Assembly: GCA_036676475.1 (NCBI GenBank)
Contig: JAKFCU010000047.1
Coordinates: 1 to 22,192, forward strand
Length of the DNA stretch: 22,192 bases
Source: LC029 sp036676475
GTDB lineage: Bacteria; Bacillota; Bacilli; Aneurinibacillales; RAOX-1
Direction of reading: 5' to 3'
This document shows, piece by piece, positions 15,016 through 22,129 of the stretch. The stretch's first letter is position 1. Each line of letters starts with the position of its first letter. Both the position numbers and the translations under genes were made by a program. The notes under the pieces are model-generated. The model saw only the letters and a list, made by a program, of their open reading frames with translations. It searched no databases and was not told where the DNA came from.

Positions 15016-15096
15016 TATCAGCGAAAAATTAATACATATCGGCGAAAACTCTATCGTTATCAGCGAAAATTACCAGATATCAGCGATCGCTGATAT
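15016..15096. repeat. Helically phased TATCRGCGAAAA repeats ending in a 20-bp palindrome
   Basis: TATCRGCGAAAA occurs at 15016, 15037 and 15058. A fourth TATCAGCGA at 15078 continues into the perfect palindrome ATATCAGCGATCGCTGATAT (15077-15096). Start-to-start distances are 21, 21 and 20 bp, about two helical turns, so all units face the same side of DNA. Spacer sequences differ. I recall similar ATCAGCGAAAA text in intergenic DNA of other Bacillales, so this may be a dispersed repeat family. Confidence 0.7.
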
Positions 15097-15151
15097 TTTA
15101 ATGAAATTTAGATATTTGGTTTGATTCAAAATGTTGAATTAGGGCGTTTTT

Positions 15152-15355
15152 CTATGCAGGACTCCAGTTCACTTTCCCACGAAATCCTTTCGCTGTCGAA
15201 GCCATAACATATTCAGTCATATGCCCAAGAACAGGCTTCGAAAAGTAAAGAAGAAAGCGCAGTGTTTGAAAACAATTGCGAACCCTTCGTGTTTTGGTAC
15301 GATAACTGCATGAGACATGTTCATTTTCCCCCTTGGTTGGATGATTGTGGTGACT
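15152..15355 (-). pseudogene. C-terminal coding fragment, unidentified
   Basis: Read leftward, 67 codons stay open from just after a TAA (15356-15358) to TAG 15152. They have protein-like composition: HHNHPTKGENEHVSCSYRTK, then FLLYFSKPVLGHMTEYVMAS and TAKGFRGKVNWSPA. There is no start codon with a ribosome site. The basic, Cys/His-containing text could be the tail of a transposase or other nucleic-acid enzyme, but I cannot name the family. Confidence 0.35.
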
Positions 15356-15457
15356 TTATCTATACCACAAAGGGAGTGAACAGTCTCTATTTTATTTATC
15401 GGAATAAATCTGGGAGCAAATTTGCTCGTTTATAGATCTTAATTACTATTATAATGA

Positions 15458-16042
15458 TCAGTTCTTTTTAATAAAAGGAAGTTTTTGAATACTTTCAAGA
15501 TTATCTTTTACCTCTATTAAGATATCCTCAAATTCAATCGGTTCATCCGAAAAATCAATTTGCCAGTAATGGTGCGCTGAAATAGATGTTATAACATTTT
15601 TTCCTTGAGCATTTATTATCAGTTCCCATTTTATCCCTGGAATATTTTTATGACCCAAATTCCGTTTAAAAATTGTTAATAACTCATTATTTATCACATC
15701 GGTATTTAGTCGAAATCCTTCTTCCACATTAATATGATAATCAATCTGTAACTCAATAAAAGGTACTGCTTCAACTTCGTAACGATTACACTCTTCAGTT
15801 TCGTCGTGATATAGTGAACAATTTCCACCATATATGGATTCAGCAGTCATTTTACTATCCCAGGAAAAGCTGAGTTGAGCTCTTGTACTGTAGGGGGGAT
15901 TTGTGTAATTTGGTACACAATTACACCTGAATTCCTTTTCCAATGTAGCAATTTCCACTTTATTGTTGATTAGGTATGGCTTTAGCCCAACATTTTGCAA
16001 AGATTGAATGAGCGAAGTTGTTATTTGTTCGTATGTTAACAT
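15458..16042 (-). CDS. Hypothetical protein, 194 aa
   Basis: I do not recognise this protein. It starts at ATG 16042 behind a strong GGAGGATG ribosome site and is open for 194 codons, so it is probably expressed. It is soluble and acidic, with no signal peptide or membrane span. Eight cysteine/tyrosine-rich positions cluster in the first half (FRCNCVPNYTNPPYSTRAQL, GGNCSLYHDETEECNRYEVE), with four Cys spaced as CxC ... C ... C that could bind a metal. The second half alternates hydrophobic and charged residues like a beta-sandwich. It lies alone in a gene-poor, AT-rich, remnant-filled stretch, which suggests accessory DNA. A GAGCAAATTTGCTC palindrome at 15413-15426 lies downstream, without a T-tract. 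Confidence 0.65.
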   Translation of the reverse strand: MLTYEQITTSLIQSLQNVGLKPYLINNKVEIATLEKEFRCNCVPNYTNPPYSTRAQLSFSWDSKMTAESIYGGNCSLYHDETEECNRYEVEAVPFIELQIDYHINVEEGFRLNTDVINNELLTIFKRNLGHKNIPGIKWELIINAQGKNVITSISAHHYWQIDFSDEPIEFEDILIEVKDNLESIQKLPFIKKN

Positions 16043-16403
16043 AATTACATCCTCCAGACTAATATATCAATTTCCAGTTAAACTAATTTCAGGAAACTTA
16101 TCCTCTATAAAATATACCTTACCCTTATAAATCATAAAATTAAAACGTTTTATAAATACTACCCCATTAGGACGATTCCATTCCAAAATGCCCTTCCTCG
16201 AATATCCAAACGATTATGCCAAAAGCTGCTCCAAAAGAGAAAATTTCATGAATATGAATTTCAAAGGAATTAATAAAGAACAAAAGGCATCCCCAGGTTG
16301 ATCCTGTTAGGTTCACCGGGCATTGTATTAGGATTAGGGGGGAAGCAGGAATGAAGGATGTGGGAAGCCAGAGGAATAAACATGTTATACAACCATATCC
16401 TAA
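16043..16403. other. Gene-free interval with coding scraps
   Basis: No full gene is seen. A plus-strand scrap around 16285-16345 reads IPRLILLGSPGIVLGLGGK, like one membrane span of a lost protein. The remainder is AT-rich. Confidence 0.4.
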
Positions 16404-16649
16404 TCACTGCTTTGTTCGATTTTTCAAAGACCGATCACCTCGGCGAGATACTGCTAATAAGTACACCGGATACGCGATGAAAAAAGGAATGATTGAACCA
16501 GATGCGCTTTTGATTGATCCATCCGAATAAAATTGTTCTCTGTGAAAAATGAGCCAATCGATATCGAACAAATATCCAATTCCATACAGAACACTCACAG
16601 TGATAAGATACCAAAACAGACCTAAGATTGAATTTTTCAGCCCTATCAC
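16404..16649 (-). CDS. Small membrane protein, 81 aa
   Basis: An unrecognised protein with two hydrophobic helices: about 8-28 (LGLFWYLITVSVLYGIGYLF) and about 50-66 (GSIIPFFIAYPVYLLAV). An Asp/Glu-containing loop lies between them and the tail is basic (SRRGDRSLKNRTKQ), so both ends are likely cytosolic. The start is GTG 16649 with AGGTGG close upstream. No partner gene is adjacent. The region is remnant-rich, so it could be a truncated gene, but the frame itself is intact. Confidence 0.5.
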   Translation of the reverse strand: MIGLKNSILGLFWYLITVSVLYGIGYLFDIDWLIFHREQFYSDGSIKSASGSIIPFFIAYPVYLLAVSRRGDRSLKNRTKQ

Positions 16650-16715
16650 ACCACCTATTCTTATAATATTAAGAAATCAATAGAACCTACTGTTCTTCTG
16701 CTAATAACCGAACTG

Positions 16716-16946
16716 TCATGAATATCCCAGCTCCTTATTCAGTTCGAATATTTTCCAATTATAATTCATTACCGAAAAATAATCTCGTATGACCACAAAA
16801 TCTTGTTTGTCTGTCGTGATCATGTACGTATTATCGCCTTTATATTTTACTTCTTTTACGGTTAATCCCGTAAACTCCTTTGAAAGAAGCGGTTCTTCCA
16901 GGATATTTTCAGCGTTAAGATAATGGAATACATATGAGCACCACTT
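16716..16946 (-). pseudogene. C-terminal fragment of an unknown protein
   Basis: Between TGA 16947-16949 and TGA 16716-16718 the minus strand is open for 76 codons with strongly protein-like text: ENILEEPLLSKEFTGLTVKE, VKYKGDNTYMITTDKQDFVV and YFSVMNYNWKIFELNKELGY. No start codon with a ribosome site is present. It looks like the intact tail of a soluble Bacillales protein whose 5' part is lost. I cannot name it. Confidence 0.45.
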
Positions 16947-17242
16947 TCAGTTATGGAGTCTATCTGTACATGATCCTATTATTCTTGTCCAATTTATTTT
17001 TATGGCGGATTGGATTTTCGTTCCCGAACAAAAATCGCCCATAAGAGCCATTGATTTTGTTCAGATGTGGGAAGTGAAAAGTATCTCCGCTAGAAAAAAA
17101 TCTACCAAAACCTACCTAATGATGATATTTTCTTATGTGTTAAGAGATGCCATCTGTCTCTCGACAGGTTGTGCCTCTTATCCGACTTGGCTATTTGTCA
17201 GCAGCATCCACATATTCCTGCTCTGTGTAAGGATCATTGTAA
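16947..17242. other. Interval of short coding scraps
   Basis: A plus-strand 35-codon reading from ATG 16934 (one membrane span, YLYMILLFLSNLFLW) lacks a ribosome site. A minus-strand tail near 17190-17245 reads AGYNDPYTEQEYVDAADK before a stop. Both look like fragments. The longer plus-strand frame 17002-17253 is not convincing. Confidence 0.35.
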
Positions 17243-17287
17243 CCCGCAGATAGATTGACTCTATCTGCGGGGGTATCCCCGTGGCGA
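17243..17287. repeat. Hairpin repeat, copy 3
   Basis: A 12-bp perfect stem CCCGCAGATAGA/TCTATCTGCGGG (17243-17254 with 17260-17271) runs into GGGG-TAT-CCCC (17270-17280). The part 17258-17287 matches copy 2 (7221-7250) at 24 of 30 positions. The long stem is unique to this copy. Confidence 0.6.
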
Positions 17288-17299
17288 GCACTCCGTCTA

Positions 17300-17490
17300 T
17301 ATCTCAATTTCATTAAATTTTTGCATTAATAGACGGAAATTATTCGCTAAAAATTGAAGAAATGTCCTATTTTGAGCTTTTAGAGGAGGATAAAGGGAAA
17401 AATTCCGCCTAAAAGCCTACTATTGGGAAATAAAAGATGATTAGCGGAGAAACTCTGGTTACCCATCAAATATTGGATAGAGTAGTTTAG
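17300..17490. other. Intergenic DNA with TCCGCTAAT-like repeat traces
   Basis: No gene. The segment contains TTCGCTAAAAA, TTCCGCCTAAAAG and GATTAGCGGAGAAA elements. They resemble the GCGAAAA and CTCCGCTTAGTGGAGAA elements at 15016-15096 and 21958-21973. Confidence 0.4.
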
Positions 17491-17496
17491 TAGCAG

Positions 17497-17529
17497 AAAA
17501 AAAGATCACCGAATCGCTCAGTGATCTTT
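17497..17529 (-). terminator. Terminator of the fibronectin-III-like gene
   Basis: On the minus strand a 9-bp stem AAAGATCAC/GTGATCTTT (17501-17509 with 17521-17529) is followed by a run of T. It lies about 60 bp after the stop codon. Confidence 0.75.
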
Positions 17530-17586
17530 CTCATCCTTACTGCAAGGCTGCATTTCCCGTAATAAGGGACAAATTCTAGTAAAATA

Positions 17587-18240
17587 CTAAATCGTGGTTA
17601 CAAATTCATACACATCACTTTTTATATAATATCCATACTTATTTTTCACAACCACTTGATAGTAGTAAGTAGTGTTCGGAAGCAGTTTGTCCGCATAGGC
17701 AAGATGTTGGGTGCCGCCGGTTTGTACGACTACTGCTTGCTGGTCTAAGTTCGTCTTTTCTACTCCATAGTAGATTTCCATGTTCGCTTCCTGGTTTGTA
17801 AATGTTTCAAATTTCGTGAACGTTGAAGAGGTAGAGTACGTTTTGGTATCCATTATTTGCAGCTGTTCTGCTTGTGTTGTGAAGCTGTAAACTTGACTTG
17901 AGACAATTTTGCTTTTCTTGACAAGATCAAATTTGTAATAGTACGTTGTGTTTGGCTGTAGGTTAAGTAGTTGAAAGAAATGCCTTGAACCTACCTTATA
18001 AATAGGTTTTTCTTTCATGGTAAGGTTATTTGGATCCGTACCGTACATAATAACTCCGCTATATTTTTTGATAATGTTAATAGTAACTTTTGCTGAGGTC
18101 GATTCAAGTGAATAAACATCGATGTTACTGCCATAGTCAAAGCTATTTTTCTTCTGGTCTGCAGACACAGATAAAGGTAGCACACTTATCCATGTCAGCA
18201 TAATAACTGCAGTTAATGTTAGTCGAAATATATTGCTCAT
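17587..18240 (-). CDS. Secreted protein with two fibronectin-III-like domains
   Basis: The start is ATG 18240, not the longer open frame upstream, because GGAGAGGTG lies 4 nt before it and a classical signal peptide follows (MSNIFRLTLTAVIMLTWISV, likely cut after Ala27 in VSA-DQ). The mature part of about 190 aa has two similar beta-rich units. Each contains a YG(T/V) strand turn and ends in LQPNTTYYYKFDLVKKSK ... YSFTT or LLPNTTYYYQVVVKNKYG ... YEFVT. The pattern LxPNTTYYY is typical of FN3 and purple-acid-phosphatase N-terminal domains. No catalytic domain is attached, so it probably acts as an extracellular binding or adhesion module. It is monocistronic with its own terminator. Confidence 0.8.
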   Translation of the reverse strand: MSNIFRLTLTAVIMLTWISVLPLSVSADQKKNSFDYGSNIDVYSLESTSAKVTINIIKKYSGVIMYGTDPNNLTMKEKPIYKVGSRHFFQLLNLQPNTTYYYKFDLVKKSKIVSSQVYSFTTQAEQLQIMDTKTYSTSSTFTKFETFTNQEANMEIYYGVEKTNLDQQAVVVQTGGTQHLAYADKLLPNTTYYYQVVVKNKYGYYIKSDVYEFVTTI

Positions 18241-18579
18241 TTTGCACCTCTCCCATAGAGTTATAAGGACAGTAAAATTATACCTATATGGATATAATAT
18301 GTAAATGATAGATTCTAGAGACACTAGGTAATTTTGGGTGTTATCACGATGATGTTGAATATCAAATCCAGGATTTGTACCAACTAAAAGCAATATTAAA
18401 CCGATGATTTGTACGATCAAGAATAGTCCCAATCGGTTCCAACAAACATCGGTTTTAAGTATTTTTCCTGTTCTTCCTATAGCCCAAAAGGAAACCCATT
18501 AACAACGAAATTGGAACAATTAGATATCCGTAGTGGTTTACCCTAAATAGTTGGTCTTTAGCTTTCATGTACCATACTA
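18241..18579 (-). other. Intergenic DNA with membrane-protein scraps
   Basis: The minus strand holds a 37-codon reading (18455-18568, one span: YGYLIVPISLLMGFLLGYR). A second span in another frame (near 18360-18432) reads GLFLIVQIIGLILLLVGTN. Together they look like a small two-span membrane protein broken by a frameshift; no ribosome site is visible. Confidence 0.35.
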
Positions 18580-18853
18580 TCACATTTGAGCCTTTACCAC
18601 TTTGATTCGCGGATCCTTAGGAAGCTCAAAAATATCGAGATACGTTCTTCACGCCAAAATCCCACTTCAAGACTATAGAAGCAGCCAGTACAATAGAGCC
18701 GCTCCTCTCCGGATCCCCTACAACGGCGAGATAGGTTGTGAGCGGATCTAAGCCAAGGAGCAAACAATGGGCCGAAGCATAAAAGCTTTTGACATCGAAA
18801 AAAAGAATGAAACGATTATGCCTCAGGCTGTAGTCAAATCTTGATGTTCTCAA
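18580..18853 (-). pseudogene. N-terminal remnant of a Y-family DNA polymerase (UvrX/DinB type)
   Basis: The frame from TTG 18853 reads FFDVKSFYASAHCLLLGLDP and VVGDPERSGSIVLAASIVLK, then FGVKNVSRYF. This is the conserved start of UvrX/YqjW-type lesion-bypass polymerases (catalytic Asp in FDVKSFYAS). It stops at TGA 18626. Shifting one base at the run of five A/T (18628-18632) restores ELPKDPRIKVVKAQM, so there is a clear frameshift. The restored reading stops at TGA 18580-18582, and the remaining 300 or so residues are gone. The expected Glu of SVE(C) reads His in ASAHC. It is a non-functional fragment; the minus-strand scrap at 18910-18993 (MTLEEKRMWMAEKWEAYFSW) may belong to the same lost locus. 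Confidence 0.75.
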
Positions 18854-19087
18854 ATATCATCACCTCATCGTACACAGATTCTATTGCGCGTTTTCAGGAA
18901 CCATTGCTCTTATTTCAAGGGGTGATTACCGGCCCATGAAAAATACGCCTCCCATTTTTCCGCCATCCACATCCGCTTCTCTTCTAAAGTCATCTCGGTT
19001 TTCGATCACTGTTGCACACCATATATTTCCTATTTCTCGCTTGATGTGCCTTGGAAACCGGGATAAAGGTATTCCTCCAGGAGATTT

Positions 19088-19675
19088 TTACTGATCTACC
19101 GTTTTAAAATAGCAATATATTTTATGTAGTTTTTCCTTGTGCTTGCCCCGTGGACTCTCCATGCTGCCAAATTCAAAGAACTTCACTTTTTTGATGCCTA
19201 CATAGTTAAAGATTGCTTTTCGCATTAATGTTTTGTGGGCGTTATTTAGCCAAAGTAACGGATAAAAAACCGGCCCCTTCATACTGGAGATGCACACTAC
19301 CGACTTTCCCTTCAGAAGTCCCTCCGGAAAAAGTCCGCCATTGTCTTTGTAAGCAAATCCAGAAGCAAACATTCGGTCTATAAATCCCATGAGCATAGCC
19401 GGAGGACGTCCCCACCAGATCGGATATACAAAAACAATTTTGTCGGCCCACATGAGTTGTTCTCTGTATTTCGCGAGATCCGGATCGGCATGCATATCTC
19501 TCCTGCGTCTGTTCTCGTTAAAAACCAAGACCGGGTCGAATCCCTCCTCATATAAATCCAATACTTTTACCTCTTCTATCTTAGTATTTTCCTTGCATCC
19601 ACGAATGACCTCCTGCAAAAATGCATAGCTTAAGCTCTGGTGGTTCGGATGCGTGAAAATAATCAGCGTCTTCAT
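19088..19675 (-). CDS. NAD(P)H dehydrogenase (quinone) / flavodoxin-fold oxidoreductase
   Basis: This 195-aa soluble flavoprotein is of the NQO/MdaB/KefF group. It begins with the FMN phosphate loop MKTLIIFTHPNHQSLSYAFL (1-20). It continues with WADKIVFVYPIWWGRPPAML (75-94, the YPIWW flavin motif) and GFIDRMFASGFAYKDNGGLF (97-116). Such enzymes reduce quinones or other electrophiles with two electrons. The start is ATG 19675 behind AGGGAG. The gene is divergent from marR, and its promoter carries two dyads that also flank the marR promoter. It is therefore probably induced by quinone-like or antibiotic stress through that MarR. It ends at TGA/TCA-side 19088 with no clear terminator. Confidence 0.9.
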   Translation of the reverse strand: MKTLIIFTHPNHQSLSYAFLQEVIRGCKENTKIEEVKVLDLYEEGFDPVLVFNENRRRRDMHADPDLAKYREQLMWADKIVFVYPIWWGRPPAMLMGFIDRMFASGFAYKDNGGLFPEGLLKGKSVVCISSMKGPVFYPLLWLNNAHKTLMRKAIFNYVGIKKVKFFEFGSMESPRGKHKEKLHKIYCYFKTVDQ

Positions 19676-19687
19676 ATGACTACTCCC

Positions 19688-19709
19688 TTAGTTATCATTT
19701 GATAACTAA
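19688..19709. promoter_or_regulatory. MarR-type operator 1
   Basis: The perfect inverted repeat TTAGTTATC-ATTT-GATAACTAA lies just downstream of the oxidoreductase -10 box, across its probable start site. Its core TTATCATTTGATAA matches operator 2 in all but two positions. Confidence 0.75.
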
Positions 19710-19739
19710 ATAGTAGCATGCTTTTTTTATATTTGTCAA
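19710..19739 (-). promoter_or_regulatory. Promoter of the oxidoreductase gene
   Basis: On the minus strand a consensus TTGACA (19734-19739), an 18-bp spacer and TACTAT (19710-19715). The -35 lies inside operator 2. Confidence 0.65.
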
Positions 19740-19746
19740 TTGATAA
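19733..19746. promoter_or_regulatory. MarR-type operator 2
   Basis: The near-perfect palindrome TTGTCAATTGATAA (one mismatch) is 41 bp centre-to-centre from operator 1. It covers the oxidoreductase -35 and abuts the marR -35, so one bound regulator could shut both promoters. Confidence 0.65.
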
Positions 19747-19775
19747 TTGTTTCATGATAATTATTTTGCTATATT
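19747..19775 (+). promoter_or_regulatory. Promoter of marR
   Basis: TTGTTT (19747-19752), 17-bp spacer, TATATT (19770-19775); 22 bp from the marR start. Confidence 0.55.
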
Positions 19776-19797
19776 GTGTTAATAAGAGGTGATCTTT

Positions 19798-20241
19798 GTG
19801 GATAAGAACACAATGTTCCATAAATTTGTGGACTTCATAACCGCAGTCCATCAAATAACGAATGAGATGACAAAGGACGTTAGACCTGAAACGATTACGC
19901 ATGTTCAATATAAAATCCTTGAGTACATTGCCGTCAGTCAGCCTGTCACGCTCAGTAAAATCAGTGAATGTATGCATATGTCCATGCCAAACACGAGCCG
20001 AGAGCTGAGAAAAATAAGCGAAAAACAACTGTGCGAAAAAATTACCGATACCGAAGATCGGCGTAAGCAATTTATTCGGCTTTCCGAAAAGGGAGAGGCG
20101 ATGATGAATGAAGCTTTTAAACGCATAGAAACCCGTTTCATGCATCGGATAAGGAATGCTTCCGAAGAAGAACTGGAAGAAATTGATCGTGCTCTGGAAG
20201 TGCTTCAAACAAAAGTATTTTATTCAAATAAATTATTGTGA
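19798..20241 (+). CDS. MarR family transcriptional regulator
   Basis: This regulator is 147 aa from GTG 19798, which has AGAGGTGA 5-6 nt upstream; a GTG at 19789 in the same frame lies within that ribosome site and is rejected. The winged helix-turn-helix spans about residues 45-105: LSKISECMHMSMPNTSRELR is the recognition part and EKITDTEDRRKQFIRLSEKG the wing with the usual DxRRK-type motif. N- and C-terminal helices would form the dimer. It is divergent from the oxidoreductase and upstream of a TetL-like exporter in the same direction (144-bp gap). It most likely represses the oxidoreductase and itself through the two dyads at 19688-19746 and may control the exporter by read-through. The ligand is unknown; a single Cys (YCIS-like context absent, CM in ISECM, CEK) leaves oxidant sensing open. 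Confidence 0.9.
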   Translation: MDKNTMFHKFVDFITAVHQITNEMTKDVRPETITHVQYKILEYIAVSQPVTLSKISECMHMSMPNTSRELRKISEKQLCEKITDTEDRRKQFIRLSEKGEAMMNEAFKRIETRFMHRIRNASEEELEEIDRALEVLQTKVFYSNKLL

Positions 20242-20385
20242 TAGGCATAAAGACATAGCGCCCCTTCTCGTGCGGGTTTCGACAGCACCCCAAACAAAGG
20301 GATACTAAAAGTAATGGTGTTGAATGAGTTGGATATAAGAGTATCAAAAGCTTTTGGGACGAAAAAAGAGAGATAGGAGAAATAC

Positions 20386-21777
20386 ATGGGTGTTTCTAGG
20401 AAACTTGAGGAGACACGGGTTTCATTATCCGTATCAGAAAAACGCAAGATTATTGCCTTGCTTTGCAGTGTATTGATGTTTTCCGTGATGAACGGAACGA
20501 TGTTTATGATTGCCGTGCCGGATATTGCGGCGTATTTTTCGTTACTTCCTTCGCAAGTGAGCTGGGTCGTGACCGGCTATATTATCATTTATGCGATTGG
20601 GGCATTGGTATATGGAAAGCTGGCTGATCTTTTTCCGTTTAAGCATTTGCTAATGATTGGATTGAGTATATTTGCAGCGGGTTCGTTGATTGGATTTTTT
20701 GCCCCCAACTATCTGATGGTGGTGGTAGCACGTATCGTTCAAGCGGCCGGCGCAGCGACAGTCCCCTCGTTGGCGTTTATCGCGCCTTCTCGCTATTTTC
20801 CCAACGAACAAGGCCGAATTCTTGGGATTGCCTCTTCGACGATGGCCTTTGCTTCCGGGATTGGACCGGTCCTTGGCGGCTTTATATCGGCAAGCCTTGA
20901 CTGGCACTATTTGTTTCTCATCTCATCCGGGGTAATCCTTACGATTCCCTTTTTCAACATGTGGTTGCCGCAAGAAGAAAAAAGAGAGGGAACCGTGGAC
21001 TTTCTGGGTGCGTTGTTGATGGGACTTGGAGTGGCGCTGCTCATCTTTTTTATTACCACCATTCAATGGTGGTATTTACCGGCAAGTCTGTTGTTTTTGG
21101 GGTTTTTCATTTGGCACATCTTCCATACGAAGGACCCCTTCATCCGTCCCGACCTGTTTGCCAATGTGTCTTTTCGAACGATGATTGTGACGAGCTTCTT
21201 GGGGATGGTGACCATGATGAGCATGATGTTCGTGATGCCCATGCTATTGCGGAATGTCTACCAGCTTAATACTTTATCGATTGGCTTGGTGATGTTTCCG
21301 GGGGCTATGTGTGCAGCCTTGACGGGACAGTTGGCTGGTCGGCTAACCGATCGGATCGGGAGTCAGAAGACGTTCTATTTGGCCCAGGGATTGATGTTGA
21401 TGGCGTTTTTTCTAATTTCCACCTTCATAGGAAGTCCTGTTTGGGTCCTAAGCCTGGTATTAATCGTTGGATTTATCGCGTTTCCTTTCTTCCAAACCTC
21501 GACCGCAAACTTCGTCTCGAATAGTTTGCCTAGAGGACAATCGGGGATTGGGATGGGGATCTACAATTTATGTAATTTTATGGCCGGGGCTTTCGGAGGA
21601 GCGATCATTGGAAAAATACTCGATCATCCTGGCACCGGATGGACGATTAATCCAATCTCGCTCGCGTCCGGCGGCTCGAGCATCTATAGTAATATTTATG
21701 TCGGGATGCTCTTGATCTCCCTTTTAAGCGGGTCGATCTTCTATGCCGTGATAGGGCGTGTTACCAGTAGAAATTAG
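20386..21777 (+). CDS. TetL-like MFS drug:H+ antiporter (DHA2 type, about 14 spans)
   Basis: This 463-aa inner-membrane exporter shows a VPDIAAYF motif (44-51), motif A GKLADLFPFKHLL (77-89), an ARIVQAAGAA stretch (115-124) and motif C GIGPVLGG (158-165), the hallmark of drug antiporters. The long middle section with TKDPFIRPDLFANVSF and the late GQSGIGMGIYNLCNFMAGAF closely follow Tet(L)/Tet(K) layout. I count about 14 hydrophobic segments. Tet(L)-type proteins exchange metal-tetracycline or monovalent cations for protons; the substrate here is not certain. The start is ATG 20386 with AGGAGA 7 nt upstream. It follows marR by 144 bp without a terminator in between, so partial co-transcription is possible. 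Confidence 0.9.
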   Translation: MGVSRKLEETRVSLSVSEKRKIIALLCSVLMFSVMNGTMFMIAVPDIAAYFSLLPSQVSWVVTGYIIIYAIGALVYGKLADLFPFKHLLMIGLSIFAAGSLIGFFAPNYLMVVVARIVQAAGAATVPSLAFIAPSRYFPNEQGRILGIASSTMAFASGIGPVLGGFISASLDWHYLFLISSGVILTIPFFNMWLPQEEKREGTVDFLGALLMGLGVALLIFFITTIQWWYLPASLLFLGFFIWHIFHTKDPFIRPDLFANVSFRTMIVTSFLGMVTMMSMMFVMPMLLRNVYQLNTLSIGLVMFPGAMCAALTGQLAGRLTDRIGSQKTFYLAQGLMLMAFFLISTFIGSPVWVLSLVLIVGFIAFPFFQTSTANFVSNSLPRGQSGIGMGIYNLCNFMAGAFGGAIIGKILDHPGTGWTINPISLASGGSSIYSNIYVGMLLISLLSGSIFYAVIGRVTSRN

Positions 21778-21858
21778 CACCCCGATTTGCTGTAAAAACG
21801 AGACTGTCGATGAAGTTATCGCTAGTTATGAGCGACACATCGTACGTGAATGGAAAAA

Positions 21859-21940
21859 AGGTGGAATCTCCAACTATCTTCTGTGATAGAATTTATTTAA
21901 TAAAGAGGAGATAGGTGGAAAACCTCCAACTATCTCCTCT
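21859..21940 (+). repeat. Direct repeat of AGGTGGAA...CCAACTATC units
   Basis: AGGTGGAATCTCCAACTATC (from about 21860) recurs as AGGTGGAAAACCTCCAACTATC (from about 21914) in the 3' region of the exporter transcript. The second copy is extended into a strong hairpin. Between 21778 and 21858 nothing else is seen. Confidence 0.55.
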
Positions 21941-21957
21941 AAAAGTAGTTATTTTTT
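21904..21957 (+). terminator. Probable terminator of the exporter gene
   Basis: An 11-bp stem AGAGGAGATAG/CTATCTCCTCT (21904-21914 with 21930-21940) is followed by AAAAGTAGTTATTTTTT. The T-tract starts 11 bp after the stem, later than ideal. Confidence 0.5.
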
Positions 21958-22097
21958 CTCCGCTTAGTGGAGAATTTCCCTCTATTACATTTGAAATCTT
22001 AAAAACAGACCACCTTCTCTATTATTATTTCGCAATTGGCGTCACATGGCAATGTAAAAAAACAAATACTCTAATTGGGTATTAAGTATGAAAAAAT

Positions 22098-22129
22098 GGG
22101 GACAGGTGATGTCAAAATCACTTATCCCC
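22098..22129. repeat. REP-like inverted repeat GGGGACAGGTGAT...ATCAC...TCCCC
   Basis: GGGGA pairs with TCCCC and GTGAT with ATCAC around a 6-nt loop, followed by a pyrimidine tract on the plus strand. The GGGGACAGGT text resembles REP-type elements found in many bacteria. The rest of 21974-22192 holds no gene. Confidence 0.45.

Noticed and set aside
15016..15096. CRISPR array
   Set aside because: Units are about 12 bp with 21-bp period and no true spacers; no cas genes nearby.
14576..15124. Plus-strand 182-codon open frame
   Set aside because: Its first third is antisense to the SRP RNA and the rest is AT-rich intergenic DNA without a ribosome site.
17002..17253. Plus-strand 83-codon open frame
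   Set aside because: No ribosome site, mixed composition, and it ends inside the hairpin repeat at 17243; competing coding traces exist on both strands.
18241..18432. N-terminal extension of the fibronectin-III-like protein to 18432
   Set aside because: It would place the signal peptide internally; a strong ribosome site and signal sequence mark ATG 18240 as the start.
19672..20208. Minus-strand 178-codon open frame
   Set aside because: Antisense to marR, whose start, ribosome site and winged-helix motifs are clear.
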